The translations under genes were made by a program, and so were the position numbers. A DNA stretch of 64,000 bases from Hypomyces perniciosus. Taxonomy: Eukaryota > Ascomycota > Sordariomycetes > Hypocreales > Hypocreaceae. Below are positions 59,480 through 64,000 of this stretch, piece after piece (within the stretch, counting starts at the first letter, position 1; every line of letters begins with the position of its first letter). The DNA lies in contig SPDT01000003.1 in assembly GCA_008477525.1 (NCBI GenBank), positions 1,922,001 to 1,986,000 on the forward strand, in the 5' to 3' direction. The notes under the pieces are model-generated. The model did not search any database. It was not told the origin of the DNA and worked only from the letters and a program-made list of their open reading frames with translations.

Positions 59480-59535
59480 CTCAGGATATGAACGGTCGAC
59501 CTCTCGAGATGGATTAACCGCTACACCACCCCGAG
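59480..59535 (-). other. tRNA-like remnant (RNA polymerase III A and B box similarity)
   Basis: On the minus strand TGGTGTAGCGG matches the tRNA A-box consensus and GTTCATATCC, about 25 nt later, approximates a B box. The outer hexamers CTCGGG and CCTGAG can pair with one G-U. The span is only 56 nt, so an intact tRNA is not possible; it would be a truncated tRNA or part of a tRNA-derived repeat. Confidence 0.25.
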
Positions 59536-60139
59536 CACTACTAGGTTTCTTATATGGCCCACGGAAAAGGGATGATCTTTTTTGGTTTATAAGGCTGCTG
59601 GGCGTTTGATGAGGAACACAAGGAGAGATGGCTTTGAGGTGGCTGGTGAGACATTCAAGCCTCATTGGTTCATCGTGTCGTTATTCTAAATTCATCAGTA
59701 ATAAATCGCAGCGTCGTGGAAGTTGAGTGGTAGAAAATGATATTCAGGACCTGTGCATGTATGTATATATGTACTCCGTATATGCATGAGAAATAGTGAA
59801 AGACACAAGTTTCTCAGCTCTGAGAGTGGTGAGTGGTGGGCGTTATCGATAACGAGAGTTGTTTTCTGCCCTAAAACAGCGCATCTCAACTTACAATGAT
59901 GTTTAGCTGCATCTCCATCATCTGCTACTACTACTGCTTCGTCCCGCATCTCACCCGACAGACAGAATCGACATTGTTGATCCATACATCATATAGATAT
60001 TCCATATTCAACATCACTGTCCTTTCTCTGGTCTGGCCCCAGGGCTTGCTTGCTTGCTTGCTTACATACCGAACGGATCACTCACTCACTCACTCGTTCT
60101 GATCACCACTCACTCACCCCCTCTTCTCATATTACGACA

Positions 60140-60168
60140 AGACAGACAGACAGACAGACAGACAGACA
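60140..60168. repeat. GACA tetranucleotide repeat
   Basis: About seven copies of GACA/CAGA, 25-50 bp upstream of the SET-domain start codon, hence probably transcribed in the leader. Confidence 0.85.
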
Positions 60169-60192
60169 TATACACAGAGTGTATATATCAAC

Positions 60193-61671
60193 ATGGCCTC
60201 AGTCCAAGACCGCCTCTCAATCCTCCTCTCCTGGTCATCCTCCCACAATGCCCTCCTCCACCCCTCCGCCGAAATCTATCCCGACCCCCAAACCGGCCTC
60301 TCCTTTCGCGTCAAACCCGACTCACCCTCCCCTATCCCCCCCCACGAGCCCATCGTCAGCCTCCCCACATCCCTCTCCCTCTCATATCTCAACGCCATCC
60401 ATCCCACACCCGTCTTCGGCCAGGAATTCCTCTCTCAAACTCCGCCCCACGTCATAGGCCGTCTCTTCCTCATCCGAGAATACCTCCGCGCCAAAGACTC
60501 CTTCTGGCATCCTTACATCCAATCCCTCCCCCAGCCCGAAGATCACGATTCCTGGGCCCTTCCGCCCTTCTGGTCCGACGAAGAAGCCGAGCTGCTCGAT
60601 GGGACAAACATCGAAGTCGGCATCGAAAAGATCCGAGCAGACATCAAACGAGAATTCAACGACGCCAAACAACTCTTGACCAGCAGTCAGGACGACAACG
60701 ATAGCAGTTTCGCCCATGGCCTGACAAAGGAGCTGTACCACTGGTCCTATTGCATCTTCTCCTCCCGCTCCTTCAGACCCGGCCTCGTTCTCTCCCCCGA
60801 ACAGGAATCCTCTCTCCCCCAGGGCGTCAGCACAGATGACTTCTCCGTCCTCCTCCCCCTTTTCGACATTGGCAACCACGACATGACCGCCCCTATACAA
60901 TGGGACCTCCAACCCTCCTCCTCCTCCTCAGGATACACATGCAATCTCAAAGTCGGAAAAGAACACCACCCCGGCTCCCAAATCTTCAACAACTACAGCC
61001 CCAAAACCAACGCCGAACTCCTCCTCGGCTATGGCTTCATCGTGCCCCCCACAGAGGACTTACACAACGACTACACCCACGTCCGCAAACGCACCACCAC
61101 TACTACCAGCAGCGATAGTAACACAGCAGCAGTAGAAGAATACATCATCTCCCTCCGTCCCATCACCCACCCAAGCTCCATCCTCGCCCTCTCAAAGCAG
61201 ACTCTCGTCGTGCAACCCACCCCACCTTTACCACCTGTGCTCGGCTCCTTTCAGCACGTCCAACACGACATGGTCTGGGACATTTTCTGCACCTTGACAA
61301 AATCCGACCCTCTCCTGTGCGCGAAGCTCATCGCCGTGGATGAAGCAGAAGCAGCCGACAAAGACACAGCAGAGCGGCTCCGCCAGGAAAAGTTCTTCTC
61401 CGGACAAGTGATCGGTGAATGCCGTTTCTACTTGGAACAAACCGTGGCTATCATTCAACACAAGGTCCTGCAAGAACTAGAAAGACTCGACGAGACAGAC
61501 GTCGAAGTCGCAGGTGATGACGCCGACTTCCTCACACAGAACCAGAAACTAGCGCTGGAGTACCGGGAAAGATGCAGACAAGTCTTGGAGAACACATTGG
61601 AAGCTATAAGCAAGGACGACGTGCTGCAATTCGAGGACGAGGATGATGAGGGGGAGGAAGGATTTTCTTAA
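60193..61671 (+). CDS. SET-domain protein lysine methyltransferase (RKM/SETD-like)
   Basis: Single exon, 492 residues. The SET domain is of the split type found in Rubisco LSMT-like and ribosomal protein lysine methyltransferases. The cofactor-binding NH motif is in LLPLFDIGNHD, and NNYSPKTNAELLLGYGF carries the usual NxYS and terminal GF region. The insert (i-SET) lies between about 115 and 215 and includes FWSDEEAELLDGT. The C-terminal helical substrate-binding region follows (FLTQNQKLALEYRERCRQVL), ending in an acidic tail. The targets are non-histone proteins in known relatives; the substrate here cannot be inferred. The start ATG is in AACATGGCC, directly after GACA repeats. Confidence 0.88.
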   Translation: MASVQDRLSILLSWSSSHNALLHPSAEIYPDPQTGLSFRVKPDSPSPIPPHEPIVSLPTSLSLSYLNAIHPTPVFGQEFLSQTPPHVIGRLFLIREYLRAKDSFWHPYIQSLPQPEDHDSWALPPFWSDEEAELLDGTNIEVGIEKIRADIKREFNDAKQLLTSSQDDNDSSFAHGLTKELYHWSYCIFSSRSFRPGLVLSPEQESSLPQGVSTDDFSVLLPLFDIGNHDMTAPIQWDLQPSSSSSGYTCNLKVGKEHHPGSQIFNNYSPKTNAELLLGYGFIVPPTEDLHNDYTHVRKRTTTTTSSDSNTAAVEEYIISLRPITHPSSILALSKQTLVVQPTPPLPPVLGSFQHVQHDMVWDIFCTLTKSDPLLCAKLIAVDEAEAADKDTAERLRQEKFFSGQVIGECRFYLEQTVAIIQHKVLQELERLDETDVEVAGDDADFLTQNQKLALEYRERCRQVLENTLEAISKDDVLQFEDEDDEGEEGFS

Positions 61672-61726
61672 AACTTAGAATCTTGGCTAGGCTCCTCCAT
61701 TCTTTTTCTTTTTCTTTTTTTGCCCT

Positions 61727-63241
61727 TCATTTGACGAGGTGCTCGTAGACGGCACGCTCCAACTCAACAAACATTTTGCTAGCGACAGGATCGCCGTGGG
61801 GGAACACACTTGTAATGAATACCGCCGCGACTCCTGAAGTTCGATCGATCCACTGTAACACGCCAAACAGTCAGTCATCTCATATGCAAGAAACGGCTCA
61901 CGGGGGGGATGACGGGAAAAAGAAAAAAAAAAGGCTTCACGAAGGAGAAAGAAAAAAAGCTAAGAAAGCTAGGACTCACCCAACGTGAATTGCACACTCC
62001 GCTCCAAGTAATACTTCCCTTACGCCTCTGGCCCGGAATATCCTCCATCGTCATCACCCCTCCAAAGCCATGGTTCAACTTCAGCCCCTGAGGAAACTCT
62101 GGCCCAAACATGAGCTTGACATCAGGGTGGTGACAAATACCCTCAAGCATCGCACTCTGCGCCTCATTCAGCTGTGGCGTAAACATCTGTCGTGCAGTCT
62201 CAGCTGACACCACACCCGGCTCATCGTTGAGAAAAGCACGCAGTACGCGCGCGTAGTCATCCGCTGTGGTGAAGAGGCCCGCTCCACCGCTCTCCATGGT
62301 GGGATTAGGAGGGACAGGGTCGAAGAACACAAGTTCACCACTGGGCAAGCGGAGGCCGACCTCAATCTTACGGTCGGCTACTTGCGGGAGCTTCTCAGGT
62401 TGGAAGCCGGAGTCGTTCATACCCAATGGATCGAGGACGTGCTGCTTGATGAACTCGCCGATGCTCTGACCCGTGAGTTTTTCGAGAAGGATGCCAGCCC
62501 AGTCGAGTGCGGAGCCATACACCCAGCCGTCGCCGGGGGCAAACTTGAGTGGCGTGGTGTAGCCCTCCTTGGTCCAGAATTGCATTGAAGCCGTGCGGCC
62601 GATGGCTTTAGACCATTTCTGAAGGTCTGGGTCTGCAACATCGTAGCCGAGACCAACGGTATGGGTCAGAAGATGTCTAGTTTCAGGTAAATACATGGTA
62701 CCCAGTGAGTCGTGGGCATGTACGGTCAAATGCAGCACTTCATGATATCAAAGTGGATGGGACTTACTTCAGAGTGATGGGTGTCGTATTGTTCTCCAGA
62801 ATAGGCAGGTCCTCCGGTGTGAAGCCTCGCAAAATTTGCATCTCTCCCAGCTCAGGTACCAACTCTCGGAGATCGTCTTCGAGTCCTATTTTCCCCTGTT
62901 CAACGAGTTGTAAAAGAGCTGGCGTGGTGAGAAGCTTGGTAAGGGAGGCGACCCAAGCAAAAGAATCGCCGCCAAATTTGGTTGAGTTGACGTCGAGGCC
63001 GACACGACCAGCTGAGCCCGAGTAAATGGCTCCTGAGAAGAAGAAAAGTTTAGCAAAGAATAATGATGAATTTTGAAGAGTCCATCATGACAGCTTGGAA
63101 GATGGTTCCACGAGCATATGAATGGTAAATGAGGGGCTCACCATCTTTGTTAGTCACTACAAAGGCCGCTCCAAGCATCTTATCTTTGGTATCATCGCCC
63201 TGAGCAACGTTTTCTTGTAAGATTGCATTTAATTTCTCCAT
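61727..63241 (-). CDS. Beta-lactamase-fold serine hydrolase or acyltransferase
   Basis: 395 residues. Exons: 63241-63142, 63032-62768, 62676-61980, 61852-61727. Serine beta-lactamase/transpeptidase fold: nucleophile Ser63 and Lys66 in ASLTK, catalytic Tyr175 in GWVYGSALDWAG, and a C-terminal strand with GSITWSG replacing the KTG box. Secreted signals are absent, so it is probably cytosolic. Fungal relatives include esterases and the LovD acyltransferase of statin biosynthesis; the sequence alone does not tell which. The stop codon lies 55 bp from that of the convergent SET gene. The gene is divergent from the Nudix gene over 221 bp. Confidence 0.87.
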
Positions 63242-63462
63242 GGTTCCGGAATTGAGAACAGAAAAGTTGTTGTAGTTTCAATGGTCTTGATGCCCGAGAG
63301 ACATCGGAGCTCCAATGGGATACAAATTGAGAGCGATTCATGACGAATCCAAGACCCCTCAAAGAAGAGCACGAGCCAACGCTCCCGAACGTTGGCTTTC
63401 TTTCTCTTCCACACCTCTCGAAGCGAGCCGATCCAACTTGGGCCAATCGCACCCCCGCCATC
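63242..63462. promoter_or_regulatory. Short shared divergent promoter
   Basis: 221 bp between the start codons of the serine hydrolase and the DUF4743/Nudix gene; both promoters must overlap here. I see no clear known binding site. Confidence 0.5.
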
Positions 63463-64000
63463 ATGTCCACTCCTCGACGGACGTCATCCGGGCTGCTGGA
63501 CCTCATCACGCTCGTTGATAAGTAAGCTACTGAACAACAGTTTGTCACCCATAGCCGCCGTGCTAATGCAGTCCTCATCAGCGTGCCTCTGGACTTTGAG
63601 CGAATTTGCTCTCCATATTACCGTCTGCTCCTGGCCCCTGACCCCAGGCCCCATGGCTACGTTAACCCAAACACGGTAGCTCGCATGCCGTGGCCATCAA
63701 GCTTCAGCATCGACCACGACAAGGGCGAAGTGGTCCTCACTGCCCCCCCAGTCGGCACCACCCTATCTGCGCATGCCAATGCGGCATTTCAGCAAGCTGT
63801 CGATGGGGCCATTGACGGCAACGTGTTCCCCACGTTGAATGGCATGCACAGCGAGTTCTTCCTCGTTGTAGGCGCCAGGGAATTCGTCCAGATTGAACGC
63901 TTTGCCGCGACATTGTTTGGTATCGGGACCCGTGGCGCACACTTGACAGCATATACGCGGACTCCCGAGGGCGAACTGCGCATCTGGGTCGCGCGGCGGA
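63463..64000 (+). CDS. DUF4743/Nudix-family protein, N-terminal part (continues past the right edge)
   Basis: Exons visible: 63463-63521 and 63582-64000. The first exon encodes a short SSGLLDLITLVDN helix; the acceptor at 63581 restores VPLDFERI in frame. The domain reads HGYVNPNTVARMPWPSSFSI, FPTLNGMHSEFFLVV, ERFAATLFGIGTRGAHLTAY and LRIWVARR. This is the N-terminal DUF4743 domain that precedes a Nudix hydrolase domain in plant and fungal thiamine-diphosphate-related Nudix proteins. The catalytic Nudix box should lie beyond the window. It is read divergently from the serine hydrolase. Confidence 0.85.

Larger units (their letters stand above)
58936..60192. other. Intergenic DNA
   Basis: 1.26 kb. 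It contains a polyadenylation-type AATAAA at 59000-59005, a tRNA-like remnant at 59480-59535, a TACTCCGTA at 59772 and GCTT/CTCA/GACA short tandem repeats at 60046-60168 in the leader of the SET gene. Confidence 0.55.

Noticed and set aside
60054..60704. Plus-strand frame of 216 residues
   Set aside because: Alternate frame that overlaps the leader repeats and SET gene; no domain.
1..64000. CRISPR arrays, bacterial operons, rRNA genes, intact tRNA genes
   Set aside because: None seen; short tandem repeats are simple microsatellites and the window is a eukaryotic chromosome segment.

Overview
This 64 kb window comes from a filamentous ascomycete (Pezizomycotina). The evidence is many short introns (about 42-184 nt, almost all GT-AG with CTAAC-like branch sites), a fungal Dicer-like gene, a fungal highly reducing polyketide synthase, a fungal NLR/ankyrin locus and fungal-type housekeeping genes. 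The class is not resolved; Sordariomycetes or Eurotiomycetes both fit. I joined exons by hand, and in every multi-exon gene that lies complete in the window the summed exon length is an exact multiple of three.

Left part (1-18 kb): the N-terminal 1,011 codons of a Dicer-like-2 gene run off the left edge on the minus strand. A gene-free 4.8 kb spacer follows, holding two miniature inverted-repeat transposons (301 bp with TA target duplication; 408 bp with a perfect 9-bp duplication). Then comes an intact 15-exon, 2,641-residue highly reducing polyketide synthase (KS-AT-DH-MT-ER-KR-ACP, minus strand). No tailoring, transport or regulatory gene lies beside it.

Middle part (18-28 kb) is conserved housekeeping: an RCC1-repeat protein, proteasome subunit alpha-2, a RING-CH E3 ligase, a GT34 Golgi mannosyltransferase subunit and sphingosine-1-phosphate lyase.

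28.5-33.4 kb is a decayed NLR/ankyrin locus. An N-terminal domain is joined to a winged-helix plus ankyrin region with no NACHT domain between. The ankyrin tail carries a frameshift and is split by a 2.8 kb segment bounded by GGGACG on both sides. That segment carries an intact F-box-like gene on the other strand, a MITE and a LysM-like fragment.

Right part (35-64 kb): a DUF7514-type protein, a coiled-coil protein, mitochondrial pyruvate dehydrogenase kinase-type kinase, an Stc1-domain protein, a 6.6 kb gene-free stretch, an Ime2/MAK-type kinase, an HSPA12-like Hsp70-family protein, a SET-domain lysine methyltransferase, a beta-lactamase-fold serine hydrolase, and the start of a DUF4743/Nudix gene running off the right edge. 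Intergenic DNA throughout is strongly enriched for the 9-mers TACTCCGTA and TACTTCGTA and their tandem composites.
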